Origin: Tubiluchus corallicola
Taxonomy: Eukaryota; Priapulida; Priapulimorpha; Priapulimorphida; Tubiluchidae
DNA length: 64,000 nt
NCBI GenBank assembly: GCA_030141605.1
Contig: JAQGDQ010000218.1
Span: 62,001 to 126,000 of the forward strand
Direction of reading: 5' to 3'
Positions 40,001-47,301 of the stretch are shown here, piece after piece (position 1 is the stretch's first letter; each line of letters begins with the position of its first letter). Under the pieces are notes generated by a model that had not been told where the DNA came from, ran no database searches, and saw only the letters and a program-made list of their open reading frames with translations. Made by a program: the position numbers and the translations under genes.

Positions 40001-43000
40001 CACCAAATTTTCCCATAAAAATTGCATTTCTATATCAAAGGCAGAGCTGTTTATTTCCTTTTCTAATTTTATCAGCAGCAACTACTGAAGCCAATTACAG
40101 TGCGAGATTAACATCAATGTGCAGCAATAAACTGAAAGCAATAAAATCTTTATTATTACAATTTTTTCTACAAGCTTTTATTGTTGTTACTCTGCCCAGT
40201 TTTGATAAAGATAAATTGCTAGGATACAATTTGACAGACAATAAAACTAGTAATATTGCTTCTTTTGTGTTGAAAGTTCCTACTTGATTTATTCTGAGGA
40301 CACTCACAAAGGGTATTTCTGATTAAATATACTATCGCGCCAGAATCCTGCAATAGTCAAGCCATATATAGCTCAATGCTTTCCTATTTTTCGTTGAACG
40401 GACGACTTGTTTTATTTTGATTAAATGTATTACTTTTGTTTGAAAAAGTGTTGGTTTATTGAAACTTTTGTTTTTGTGAAAGAGGTAAAGTGCTGTTGTT
40501 TTCCTGAAAGAAGTTTTAGTAACATACTAGAAGAACGAAAAAAACTTCAGTCCAGAAATATAAGGTAATTTGTCTTGTTAGCAGTTATTGCTTTGTTTAC
40601 TGTGCATATCGTTCCAATAAATGCATGAAAGCAATACTAAATTAGAATATCTGAAAAGTTTTGTATCTCCACTGGGACTCGAACACAGGCCTTTTTTCTG
40701 GACAGCTATAATAGCCAATACACCACAGAGGAACACATATGATATTACATAGTTAGAAATTCTGTTATTGCTCACTTTGCACAAATTGTAGATTCTTTTT
40801 TGTGCCAAGCAAGGTAGAGTTACCTTGTCTATACGGTTTTATGTTTCTTTCTTCATAACAGCGTTATCTCATTAGTCCACAAACATTTGCTCCTACCATT
40901 ACTTATGTTTCAAGAACATTTTCAAGTTTGACCAAGAGTAGCTACAGTCCCCTCAAAAGCGTAGAGATTTCAAGAATGATAACACAGATACTTTGGCGAA
41001 GCAATAAAGCCTTACTCTCAACCCGAACGAAGAACAATAAAAGTAACATGGTTGTGTGATTATGCAATTACTCCTACGGGGGAGGTTAGAACAATAGAGT
41101 CAAAATTATTATGTTAAAAAGTTTTTTGTTATGGCCAGAACTACAATAGGCTTATGAAGCTAAACGAAGTGTTTGCAGGATCAAAGCTGAAGAGAACAGG
41201 TCATCGCTAAAGGCTGAAAGCAAAAGATAGCGGTTGAGTGGATATTTAAAATGAACAATCAATGGACAAAGAAGTGACATTATTCTTCTAATAGAAATTA
41301 CCAATTTCATTATAGAAAGACTATAAAGTTGCTACTGTATAGCAAGAGAAACAAACAACTCACTGATCTGTTTTCTTCTTCTCTTCTGCAAGTTCTCCAT
41401 ATGTTTGCTGTAACTGATCAGTCAATACTTCTAGCTTTTTTGTCAGTTTATATTCTGCTTCAAACTGCTCTGATATCAATACAAGGTCGCGTGTTGCATC
41501 ATGCAATGGTATGTCACTCAAGTACAAACCACGGCGGTTCAGATCATCAAGATTTGTCACACTTGGAGAGCACAGAAACAGCATCACATTCTGGACCAGT
41601 TGCATCTGTCCTCTCAGTCTCATGTATGGTTCACCATCTTCATGTTCTGCTACTCTGAACTCTTTGGTCCGGGCTCCACTGACTCCTTTCTTTGTGCTAA
41701 GAACAAAGATGCTGTTTATATGAGACACGATATTCTTGAATGATAACTCCATGTATGGACGAGACAGTTCAAAAACACTGTCGACCTTAAAATCAGGCTG
41801 AACAATTTCTGGAAAAATTTGAATGATTGTAGATCCTGCCTGCCGGATGATCATATCCTGGTCAAACATAAGATGAAAGGGAAAAGCACGACAGAATGTT
41901 GCAGGGGTGACCTTTGGTTCCATAGGCAGCGATTCTTGAAACACGTTAATGTCATAATTTGAACGTGTTAGGGTGTCTCCAGGACATGATATCAGAAATT
42001 GCACATGATCGCCCATTTCTTCTTTATCGTGAAGTAATGCAATTTCTAATTGTTTTTTGAAGATATTCTTTGCTACAGCATTCAGTATGCCTATTACTAC
42101 ATGTTCTAGTTGTAATCTCTTTGAATAATAATGCAGTATAATTCCGCCGTCATTCTGCTCCGTCACCCGGAAAGACGGCGCTTGTAGGCTCGGGTAGATT
42201 CTTCTAACATGTTCATGAAGGGCATCTAAGTTTTTCAAAAACTCCATAGGAGTCGCTCCGAGAACTTCCAGGATTTTATCGTATCCCGACTCACGACAAA
42301 AAGCAAAAAAATTTTTGCCAAACATTTCCATTAATGTTTCGACTGGAATATCTACAATAAAGAATAAATAATTATTACACAAAATTAGCAATTCTCTCTC
42401 GATTACGTTTTCGTCTTTGATAGTACATAGGTATACAGGCTGGAAACGTTTTCGAAAAATAATTAAACTAGTTTGTTTCTAAAGTCAAAAACTTGTGATT
42501 TTGTGACAACACAGGAAAGTCTATTTCAGTTAAGACTTTCGTTTTACGTATATAAGCCATTTTATAAGTTTTGCAGCACAATTTTGATGGCTTTATGTTG
42601 TACCGATTATTCGGCAAAAAGCCAAAACCGTTTGCTAGCTGCTGTTGTTGTATAAATGTTTGGGGTTAGTTCTGGTTGTTTCTGGTCTTTATTCTTGACA
42701 ATTAGTTAGGTTTGGTTCAGCCACAAACATTCAAAATAAACAATTAGGTTCGGTCAGTCAGTGCTGAATAACCGGCTTGAAGTGTGCTGAACTGTAAAAA
42801 ATGATCAGGATTTGGGTTTAGCGAAAGAATTAGCCTTTCAGTTAGATCTCAACATTATGTTACACTGATCTATAATAATTTGTTAAAAACCAACGAATTA
42901 AGTGACCTACTTGGTAGGACCATGGGAAACCTTAAAACGCTTTCACAAGCCAGTAGACCAGGCGAACTATTGAACACTGAGAATCTAACATGCTTATATA

Positions 43001-44745
43001 ACGGAAGATGCTTATTGATGAGTGATGATTATTCAGTGATGAACGCTGAAGCCTGAGGATACAATGAGCTTCAAAGACCAACGAAATGAGGCATTGGGAG
43101 ACAGATGGTCTATTATTATTTTGCTAAACGAATTCAAGTTTCCTTACACGACTTTGTTACTTAACATACCTGTGTGTTCGTAAGATCTACATATACAAAG
43201 ATTCGTTTTCTCAATACAGCGTACTACCACTTGCTATGCAAAAGCATATGTAATCGGATCTGTCACTTACCCAATACTTTTGAAGCTGCTAGTACTAGAG
43301 AATATGTTTGCTTGTCATCGTAAACAACGTGCACTAAAAAGTTGCCTTCCACGTCAACTTGTGCCAGCAATCTAAAGTCAGAATGCAATTAAGCTATTAC
43401 CTTTCTACCCTCTCTCTTTTTCTTTTTCTCCCTCCGCTCTCTCTCCCTTACACGCACGCTCTCTCTCTCTCTCTCTCTCTTCCAGGTAATAGTACTTCTT
43501 GTCTACGTGGTACATGTATTTAATTTAGTTTTTCCTACTTAAGGTAATAATAATTATTAGTTATTTTACTTAATTAAGTAGAAAGCGTCAGAAGAAAAGA
43601 TAATGAGCATCAGTAGGCTTACGAAATGTCCCTGCTTTAGCCTTTTTGAGAGAGAAAAGCCCACGAACCTGTTAGAAAACACTTACTTGATCTCTTCCCA
43701 TTTCGTTTCACCGTAGTTTTGCAAAATTAGCAATTCCAGCGCTCGATTCATGAAACCATACTGAAAAATAATAAAACAACACATTCAATGACACAAACGC
43801 CCGGAAAGTGCGTGTATAAATGAGAAAGCAAGCAACATTTCAGAACTGCATTACACAACTTCAAATACCTTGCTCAATTTTGATCTTCTTTGTCATTTCC
43901 TTTTTTCTAACATTATCCATAATAATGGTTTGTATTTTGATATTACTGCTGTGTTGCTCATTCTACTTCTATTCCTGTTGATTTTATTAAAAGATAAGTA
44001 TTGGTGAAAGGCGGTTGAATATACATGTGGATTTTTACCAGTACAGGCCAACCTCTATATACTCACGATAGTCGCGAAAAAAAAATCAGTTCGGGGCCCA
44101 GAACTCCCATTCGACGTTAGAGCATAAGCGTTTAATATGTTTTAAGCACTCACGACAAAAAACTTATTTAGAAAAGTCAGGGCATGTTAAACTTTCGGAT
44201 AATGGTAAGTTTTATCTTACGGCGTTATTTTAAGCCACAATGAACGCGCAAAATAAAGTGGAAGACGAAAGAAAAAGTATCGTTACCAGAGCAATTATCT
44301 GAAAGAAGAAACAAATGGTTTGTTCTAGTAACCCGAATCCCCGTAAGTGGACCTTGTCTAACAGAAACGATCCGTCCAGTGGCCAATTTGAAGGCATAGG
44401 AATAATTAAAAGCGTATTTATCAAATTTAGCAACTTGGAATGCTTGCGTGAATTGGCTTTCAGTGTGCGCATCTAACGCCTGAACGCGTTCAGAACTCAG
44501 AAAGCATCAACAAACACTATAGTAACAGCTGTATTAATTTCTATAAGAATTACTGTTAAAATAAAAAAAGTAGTTAAACACTATTTAACAACTCAGATCT
44601 GCGTAGGTGCCAGTGCGCAACAAGACGTAAAAACCTGAGCATCATAGCAAAACTAACAGAAATCTGAGAGTTATTGTTAGAACTTAAAATTGTAGCTACA
44701 AGGGCAGAAAATCTAGTACTGTAATAATAATAATCAACCTACCAT
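20188..44745 (-). CDS. GUCY1B1: Soluble guanylate cyclase beta-1 subunit, 8 exons, 607 aa
   Basis: This is the NO-sensing beta subunit of the cytosolic heterodimer that makes cGMP from GTP. Exons on the minus strand, 5' to 3': 44743-44745 (start codon only, tentative), 43687-43760, 43271-43371, 41364-42351, 39199-39436, 32671-32811, 20571-20725, 20188-20311. All junctions have GT and AG and all phases fit; the coding total is 1,824 nt. Domain order: H-NOX (about residues 1-185), H-NOXA/PAS, short coiled coil, class III cyclase. The proximal haem ligand His is present in LDALHEHV (residue 106) and the Y-x-S-x-R haem-propionate motif is HYYSKR (135-139). The cyclase domain has [11 protein letters not shown], which lacks the metal-binding Asp as expected for beta subunits, and [12 protein letters not shown] with the transition-state Asn and Arg. 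The C terminus is [16 protein letters not shown]. Human beta-1 is about 619 aa. Intron 6 contains a 10.7-kb LTR retrotransposon. Confidence 0.93.
20936..21015. repeat. Perfect 17-bp inverted repeat enclosing a (TA)n tract
   Basis: ACCTTTTCCGATAGGCC (20936-20952) is followed by TA repeats and then its exact reverse complement GGCCTATCGGAAAAGGT (20999-21015). The TA tract also pairs with itself, so the whole 80 bp can fold into one long hairpin or cruciform. Confidence 0.9.
21018..21275. repeat. Two-copy diverged tandem repeat, about 150-bp unit
   Basis: Two stretches share the same order of phrases: GCCATATA, AATACATT, CCGTCTTAAATGCCAC (or CCATCTTAAATACCAC), TAGTTG, TTTAGTGCTGC and TTGGCGG. 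They start near 21021 and 21176. The phrase ahead of the second copy (TTTTTCTGACAGGCCATATA) also resembles the arms of the neighbouring hairpin (TTTTCCGATAGGCCATATA), so the hairpin is probably part of the same repeat family. It lies just left of the LTR element. Confidence 0.65.
21780..22807 (+). repeat. 5' LTR (1,028 bp), internally deleted
   Basis: Begins TGTGGTGAATAAATTTATAA and ends GAAGGTGATA. It matches the 3' LTR over its whole length except that 285 bp present in the 3' LTR (31936-32220) are missing after CAGTAGTTCG at 22511-22520. The missing piece is flanked by TAGTTCG in the full-length copy, so deletion between short direct repeats is the likely cause. The deleted part includes the AATAAA signal. 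Confidence 0.93.
22810..22827 (+). other. Primer binding site, tRNA-His type
   Basis: TGGTGCCGTGACCAGGAT lies 2 nt after the LTR. Read as a tRNA 3' end it gives CCA, an A discriminator, the acceptor strand TCACGGC and T-stem CCTGG. Animal tRNA-His(GTG) begins GCCGTGA and ends TCACGGCA, so this tRNA is the expected minus-strand primer. Confidence 0.8.
22828..23163 (+). other. Retrotransposon leader between primer binding site and gag
   Basis: About 335 bp without a long frame. A good 5' splice-site consensus (GGTGAGTGG near 23070) is present and could serve a spliced subgenomic RNA. No other feature seen. Confidence 0.4.
23164..26481 (+). CDS. Retrotransposon gag-pol, 5' part: Gag, protease, reverse transcriptase, start of RNase H (1,105 aa)
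   Basis: One open frame from ATG at 23164 fuses Gag to Pol. Gag-like sequence fills about residues 1-350; no CCHC zinc knuckle is obvious, though it is basic towards its end. The aspartic protease has LLVDTGAST (Asp at about 384). Reverse transcriptase spans roughly 770-960, with the first catalytic Asp in SCLDLRQGF and the YLDD box at 921-924 (YLDDILVYS). The block after the fingers reads [12 protein letters not shown], less usual than the typical FG-L-NAP form. RNase H begins at about 1060 with the first catalytic Asp in LYTDAS (1070). The frame then stops at TAA 26479-26481, in the middle of RNase H, while the matching protein continues in another frame. Confidence 0.92.
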   Translation: MSNPPVISSGLLRTEENPLVERVNWLSSQLGAIADQWALDSAAKFIKNFTGEGYDCSESFRQWIQDISRRGFCTSNDSEQTGGLCIRLAYMTVGGACGRYLDASRKIWSKLNWGQFISFLEPRYVSRVEVTRHILELRSMRQHRQESLRQLVDRIWFHARIAYKPLEIEKPLVQKVLIDVLVESLLSDKLRAKLIKHNPATLEAALARCRLEESNQGIARLRNRHSRQGCLEMPRELGKLAATNNEEEECLRCPQSTNGRGLQTRALHLRDNECKEVTSRLRSYRRSVSADRSLYVETSGAVDDKYLNKKRVCRDCSKNVISRKRRDARNKCQSNLRMAGIKRGDWKAVREPRSIRSISNRESLITQPTCFVELNGRPTRLLVDTGASTSCISLRLYKKLGMGAPNVSNKKLKGVTGMAMPIIGEKVIETKFGISKVRLRYQIAEMKQNAILGIDALHSLGASLDCGRKLLFIGKEAHLLALNKVREQELDILLADESVYLPSYSEITMRVRFKRDRPCGQLLCVEMAENAPVFKNRSDVGFEAGLIGVEDGRKSSLLLRNNSSRPIRIKKNNVLGTAQQVSIADVHAIAMTNSQKIKGGSDDINIENSQERYRDDSLRCMPARNEGMWRFPQVSNDRQLAVNAMARGKMPNDNARSRAADNYPQEGGLKVQYDNRGGMFVELRDLEGPSASEFTVNIKDGYKPWRYHDGISGEQVDAEFNLDHLAPIWRSKLEKLLNRWKGVFASTDLELGQTKLAEMRIDTGDAEPIRSKPYRIPNNLEKELDKIIRELLAAKIIVPANSPWASPCLLVKKADGKSYRLVIDYRKINKCVKFDAYPSRTLSNFKDKLQGAKYFSCLDLRQGFLQIPVHRDDQPKTAFVTQGGAYMFTRSPMGLLTSPSVFWRVINKLLDGITDKFSIAYLDDILVYSKSREEHLQHLQEVFRRLEEANLRLKPSKCQFFKTEVQFLGYIISKDGLRPDPERAKVVQTMDRPVNVRGVRSFIGSCNYYRANIPRFAEIARPLTELTRKNVKFVWGNAQEKAFKELKAALLNPVMLTHPDTERPYILYTDASLYSVGGVLTQEIDGEERPVEFFSHQLTPTQHTR
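26478..29027 (+). CDS. Retrotransposon pol, 3' part in another frame: end of RNase H, integrase, acidic tail
   Basis: Homology resumes at [12 protein letters not shown] (from 26478) and continues through [12 protein letters not shown], the third RNase H catalytic region. The first ATG-type start in the track lies inside this domain, so this is not an independent gene. Integrase follows: an HHCC zinc finger ([10 protein letters not shown] and CPTC), then catalytic Asp in TDIVGP, Asp in LLTDND and Glu in [13 protein letters not shown]-like module ends with [10 protein letters not shown]. The last 200 residues are Ser, Pro, Glu and Asp-rich with no chromodomain. Relative to the upstream frame a short conserved stretch of RNase H, including its second catalytic acidic residue, is missing, so a small deletion rather than programmed frameshifting explains the break. 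Confidence 0.9.
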   Translation: MIYGIRKLHHYLYGSRYVIRTDHKSLQYLLESKQLKNAKLERWALLLLQQNAKIEYCPGNKNPADHYSRLPMKLMEPQAKPPISKRDLDARLRRLESRRNTHELAAIGNDSSPSESSTVDDPARPEASAETLTADGRSSSLENKNENRVQSANSSGILFPKKKVHLREEALLKRNKVNVGTETGRQPGPEVTRSEVTELTTDSRVKEALIDKKRFALLQSQDATLSYLIHVITSPKQSQEAYRLMEDYAINDDGLLCRINKRYGENEGSYYLIVVPTVLVEEIIREIHSSYAGGHFALAKTVNKVLIRFWWSTIRQDCKKFIENCPTCNRKSRNVVKFPMQEAPIPIVPYQTVATDIVGPLPTTENGNKYIITFTDLATKWVDAVGIPDKKAETVTEAFVNEIICRYGAPIKLLTDNDKSYVNDMTKRLTKHYGIRHITITPYNPPGNAIEERQHGTLMSLLRQLTDKDPGNWDKHIPRALAAYRTSIHSTSGFSLYYLLFARAPRGVIENHLAEPEKYVGEDYFENYLQTMHQAFVVAKKRTEVARAKCKELYDRKAHTRHFRAGDVVFYYNQATKPKASRNLHQYWESNYVVLTRLGKHRYKIKNMDTGRVRTCHVTHLRLVPPTAAWSIKPGARKLNKAGRPLRRAARVSEPEISQEGEDFSKRGQEGSAPVLTSLPEATVSQEQEGSEKPTEPAESLAWDPFDAPFLQSDRENGDSLPELRLGDLGEGPSEEEETPRPGIPEDEESEISSGTPPPLLRPDEVHSSATKRPRSDSTSELSEISAKSRRTESDAAFSEVSKKSSAEGSEDEDTGPPQLERIISVSQVKTQDKTPEGWFSILKRWSPY
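30020..30415 (+). repeat. Two diverged direct repeats in the post-pol region
   Basis: Copies at about 30020-30165 and 30279-30415 share in order GCRAGCGG, TTAGTYTA, AGGTTAAGA or AGGTTAGGA, CTAA, TCCGCA, CGCA, AGTAAG and CTTACT. A weaker third copy of the middle part (GGAACTAACTTACTAACCCAGCG) is near 29290. They may be ancient tandem duplications inside the element. Confidence 0.5.
30434..30447 (+). other. Internal polypurine tract, near-copy of the one at the 3' LTR
   Basis: AGGGGGAGGAAAGT here differs by one extra G from AGGGGAGGAAAGT directly before the 3' LTR. It is 745 bp upstream and is not followed by LTR sequence. A second plus-strand priming site is possible. Confidence 0.6.
30592..30834 (+). 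pseudogene. Small acidic ORF interrupted by one stop codon
   Basis: From ATG at 30592 the frame reads [20 protein letters not shown] and runs 42 codons to TAA at 30718-30720. The same frame then stays open for another 37 codons to TAA at 30832-30834. One in-frame stop in an otherwise open frame of about 80 codons suggests a small accessory ORF that was broken by a point mutation. No family recognised. Confidence 0.35.
31179..31191 (+). other. Polypurine tract for plus-strand priming
   Basis: AGGGGAGGAAAGT lies directly against the TGTGGTG start of the 3' LTR, the expected place and composition for a plus-strand primer. Confidence 0.85.
31192..32507 (+). repeat. 3' LTR (1,316 bp), full length
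   Basis: Starts TGTGGTGAATAAATTTATAA and ends GAAGGTGATA before the TTAT duplication. A TATA-like GGTATAAAAG lies near 31233-31242; the 5' LTR has GGTATAAGAG there. The segment 31936-32220 is present here and absent from the 5' LTR. An identical 66-codon open frame occurs in both LTRs (31455-31655 here), with no recognised product. Confidence 0.93.
32120..32125 (+). terminator. Poly(A) signal AATAAA in the 3' LTR
   Basis: AATAAA is followed within 40 bp by a GT-rich stretch (GTGTGAGTTAATGTATG). It falls in the part of the LTR that the 5' copy has lost. Confidence 0.5.
32671..32811 (-). CDS. GUCY1B1: sGC-beta exon 6: [14 protein letters not shown] block
   Basis: This 141-nt exon sits between CTGTAG and GTAAGT and encodes [20 protein letters not shown] to [10 protein letters not shown]. 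It joins exon 5 in frame and lies only 164 bp from the 3' end of the LTR retrotransposon, which is in the following intron. Confidence 0.93.
33426..33497 (-). pseudogene. tRNA-like cloverleaf with Thr (TGT) anticodon, probably a tRNA pseudogene or SINE head
   Basis: On the minus strand a 72-nt stretch fits the standard tRNA numbering without gaps. The acceptor stem AACACAG/CTGTGTT pairs 7 of 7. The T stem CCTGG/CCAGG pairs 5 of 5. The anticodon stem TCAGC/GCCGA pairs 4 of 5 around loop CTTGTAT, giving anticodon TGT with T33 and A37. Against a working gene: the T loop is TTCATTT (the conserved A58 is lost), the D stem pairs badly, the A box is imperfect and no clear T-run terminator follows. 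Confidence 0.5.
36972..37080. repeat. (TC)n microsatellite
   Basis: About 100 bp of CT dinucleotides with a few interruptions (TTTCTCTCTG, CGCTCCCTC), followed further on by purine-rich AG sequence at 37340-37465. Confidence 0.9.
37687..37713. repeat. (CTA)n microsatellite
   Basis: A run of about nine CTA/ACT trinucleotides inside sGC-beta intron 5. Confidence 0.85.
38895..39005. repeat. GC-rich GTTCGGGA minisatellite
   Basis: The phrase GTTCGGGA or a close variant recurs about seven times at 13-18 bp spacing (GTTCGGGACAGG, GTTCGGGAACGGG, GTTCGAGAT, GTTCGGGATCGCG, GTTCGTGGGTCG). It is sharply more GC-rich than the surroundings. Confidence 0.65.
39199..39436 (-). CDS. GUCY1B1: sGC-beta exon 5: start of the cyclase catalytic domain
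   Basis: The 238-nt exon lies between TTTTTTAG and GTACAA. It reads [20 protein letters not shown], then [11 protein letters not shown] and PHVYK. Gly replaces the metal-binding Asp of catalytic alpha subunits, as in other beta subunits. Confidence 0.94.
39820..39992. repeat. Degenerate 15-17 bp minisatellite (TTGTGTCAAA type)
   Basis: Successive units read CTTGCGTCAAATTGG, CTTACGTCAAAACTGAC, CTTTGTCAATCTG, TTATGTCCAAGCTAC, AAAATGTCCAAGTTG, TTTGTGTCCAAATGATC, TTGTGTCGAAAAATTT, GGGTTCAAAAACTGC and CTGTATCAAACC. The array lies in sGC-beta intron 4 (39437-41363); apart from the tRNA-like head at 40668-40733 the rest of that intron shows nothing I can name. Confidence 0.6.
40668..40733 (-). repeat. 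tRNA-derived SINE head (degenerate)
   Basis: On the minus strand there is an A-box-like TGGTGTATTGG and a B box TGTTCGAGTCC. The T arm CTGTG-TTCGAGT-CCCAG is nearly perfect. The acceptor ends do not pair properly and the spacing is four bases short, so this is a SINE head or decayed tRNA rather than a functional tRNA gene. Confidence 0.45.
41364..42351 (-). CDS. GUCY1B1: sGC-beta exon 4: rest of H-NOX, PAS-like H-NOXA and coiled coil
   Basis: One large exon of 988 nt, starting after TTATTGTAG and ending at GTGAGT. It holds the haem ligand region ([12 protein letters not shown]), the propionate motif (HYYSKR), the H-NOXA block ([17 protein letters not shown]) and the signalling coiled coil ending EEKKKTDQ. 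The Cys equivalent to human Cys78 is kept (FFAFCRESG). At the position of human Cys122 the residue is Val (PSFRVTEQ). Confidence 0.95.
43271..43760 (-). CDS. GUCY1B1: sGC-beta exons 2-3: N-terminal H-NOX segment
   Basis: Exon 2 (43687-43760) follows TATTTTTCAG and reads [17 protein letters not shown], ending in GTAAGT. Exon 3 (43271-43371) reads [19 protein letters not shown], ending at GTAAGT. Together they give the N-terminal helices of the haem domain. Exon 2 starts exactly one codon after the expected initiator Met. A separate exon must supply that Met, or translation starts at the Met in FMNRAL. Confidence 0.9.
43445..43485. repeat. (CT)n microsatellite
   Basis: CT-rich run in sGC-beta intron 2. 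Confidence 0.8.
44743..44745 (-). CDS. GUCY1B1: Candidate first coding exon of sGC-beta (initiator ATG only)
   Basis: On the minus strand CAGTATG is followed at once by GTAGGTTGA, a fair 5' splice site. Splicing to exon 2 gives Met directly before YGF, the start expected for beta-1 subunits, in phase 0. The coding part of the exon would be one codon. Transcript data are needed; a start inside exon 2 is the alternative. Confidence 0.5.
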
Positions 44746-44956
44746 ACTGTATGTTGTAATTTTGTACTTCCGTAATCACAGTACTCACTGAACAACTAAA
44801 TCACATTAATCAGTTATTTATCTAGTTAATGCAATCAAACACTAAAGATCAGAGTCAGACATCTCTGCAAATGCTAGTGTCTCTTGATTGCAGGTAATTG
44901 TAGTATTGCCAGCATTTCGCTAAGTTAAAATTGATTCCCGGGTATTGTCACATAGC

Positions 44957-44970
44957 GTTGCCATGGTAAC
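44957..44970. promoter_or_regulatory. Consensus RFX X-box in the putative sGC-beta promoter
   Basis: GTTGCCATGGTAAC fits the RFX consensus (GTNRCC, 0-3 spacer, RGYAAC) exactly with a 2-bp spacer and is fully palindromic. It lies about 210 bp upstream of the putative start codon of the minus-strand cyclase gene. RFX factors drive ciliary genes in animals. Confidence 0.55.
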
Positions 44971-45690
44971 GAGCAACATCTACTGAAAGAGTAATGAGAA
45001 ATTCGTCAAAATCTTGTCGGTATTGACTGTTATGCAGCAGCAGGTATTTTTATGAATTTTCAACAGGTGGCGAATTGATGTCATTTTCGAGCAACAATAT
45101 ATTTTGACTGTCTTTGGAATGTTGGCTTTTAATCAGTGAGACGTGTTCCTAGACAAGTTGAGGGCAATTTCTCCCAAATTTGCTACACGTCTCGCATTCA
45201 GTGTAAATTGGATAGTTAAATATTTCTTGACAGTCATCACGATAGTCTGGAGTTTAAAACGTGCCTATGTCAACAAAATTACAATTGTAAATGAGTTGCG
45301 AATCAAACATTTGAGAGTATTTAAATCGGAGGTAAAAATTCGAGAAACGATTATTGACTTTGTAGCAGATTGACAAGACACTCGTAAGAATTTTCGTCAG
45401 CACTAAAATGCAGTTTCAACTTTTCTGTAGTAAAGAAAGTAAATTAGGAAATATTGCATATTGCAGAGTAAGTCTAAGTTTATTCGTAAGAACACAATTT
45501 ACAGATTTTCAATGTTGCTAAAATATTTATTGATGTCTATAGACCTTCCTGTGTACCAATAACATGTGGTACAGGTGTGCTTTACGTGCAGGTTAAACCT
45601 CTAGGAATAATGTCAATATTTACAAAAAGTAAAATTGCCACAACAACAAATGTAAACTTATTTAGTTATAACAAATCGAATAACTAATAA

Positions 45691-45691
<1 letters not shown>

Positions 45692-45770
<79 letters not shown>

Positions 45771-45782
45771 CAAATATATATA
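45692..45782. repeat. (TC)n(TA)n compound microsatellite
   Basis: TC repeats change directly into TA repeats, with small interruptions near the right end. Confidence 0.9.
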
Positions 45783-47132
45783 TCAACCGTTCAACCGTTA
45801 ACCCCACTCCGAAAATTGGAACAAAACTACTATTCATAGATGTTATTTATTTCACTTTATCCGTTAAATCAATTTTGAAAAAAACTTGTTCTACCAGCAG
45901 TGACATAGCCAGAAAAGCATCAATTAAAGCAGACTAAATCTCGTGCAGAGAACTGCAGCCATTTGTAGTGATCAACCTAAATAAGACCAGAAACTATTGC
46001 TTTCAACTTACTGTTAAGGGCCGGTTGTAATATAAAATCGCCTAATGAAAATGAGATGCGTAAATACAATGCACCTGCGTACATAATTTTCAACTTATTG
46101 TGTTTAAAATTAGACACAGTTTTGTTGTCTAATAAAAAAGAAACTCAAACTGCACTTCCATCTACATAGATTTACAGAAAGACAACTTAAGAAATGTATA
46201 CGGCATAACTGCATCTGTAGAAACTGCTGAAGATGCTAAAAAAGACCCAATCTATTGTATGCGAGTTCTGGAACATTAGAACAATCATTTACTCGCCATT
46301 GCAAAATTGAAGAAGCATAATATAACACTAACGAACAAATAACGAACTTTTGAATTACCCAGTCACGAAATGGTGATCACATTATAAAAAGCTAACATTG
46401 CTGTTAAAGCATCAATAGTGCGAATCGACAAATTCCGTCTCGATGTCCACTGTCAAACAGCAAAAATGATAACTGACCGGCGTTAATAAACGAAACTCTA
46501 CACAGCGCTAATAAACGAAATACAGCACCTCAAACCGAACCTTATTAGTAGATTATTTAATCACTACGTTTTTTCTAAAAGAACTATGAAGTGCTTCTCT
46601 CGGAAAACGTGCTGAAAGTTTTGCGCGATGTAATCGGATCAAATCACTCACATGACACGATCGCTTTGACTAATCAGACCCTGGTTGCCGCGCAAAATTA
46701 CCCGGTTTCGAGATTTAAACATTTTAATTACCGAAAGTGAATTTTCGCCAAACGAGCATTACAGTAGCACAAAGGTGATCTAGCTCATGACACTCGCAAA
46801 ATCTTCAGCTGCATATTTCCATAGGAACGTTGTCCAAAGGATATGCTATAATTAGCGTAATTGGCTGGCTGGCTGGAAATCACGCACTGCTCAGTGCAAA
46901 AAAGAAGTTTTTTAAAATTGCCATCCAGTACCTCAATATGTAACGTAAAATGAAATTATCAACTGAGAAACTGCATGTGCTAAGTATACATGCTAATAAA
47001 ACTCACGGTAAAATGAATAAGCCACCACTGTTGACGCAGTTTGTTGACGACTTTTGTTAGCAGTGGTTTGATAAATATAGATGTGTTACAGATCCAAAGG
47101 ACGAGCAAATAGGCGCTAAGTTAATAACAAAT

Positions 47133-47138
47133 TTTATT
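47133..47138 (-). terminator. Candidate poly(A) signal of the GTPase gene
   Basis: AATAAA on the minus strand, about 164 bp past the stop codon. Confidence 0.45.
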
Positions 47139-47301
47139 TTATGTATTTGAATAATCATTTATAATATGACAAATGTATAATATATAAATGTAATGTAATA
47201 TGAAAATTGATGTAAACTTAAAAAAACTTTGGCAATAAATTTTGAAACTATTCAACACAATAAGAAAGTATGACCGTGGTGTTTATAACAAGTGCAAAAG
47301 G

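Larger units (their letters stand above)
44971..47301. other. Intergenic region between sGC-beta and the GTPase gene
   Basis: No gene recognised. It holds (TC)n(TA)n microsatellite sequence (45692-45782) and, for the minus-strand GTPase gene, a candidate poly(A) signal at 47133-47138 (TTTATT on the plus strand). A 76-codon frame at 45143-45373 shows no family features. Confidence 0.5.

Noticed and set aside
45143-45373. 76-codon plus-strand frame upstream of sGC-beta
   Set aside because: No domain, no promoter or splice evidence.
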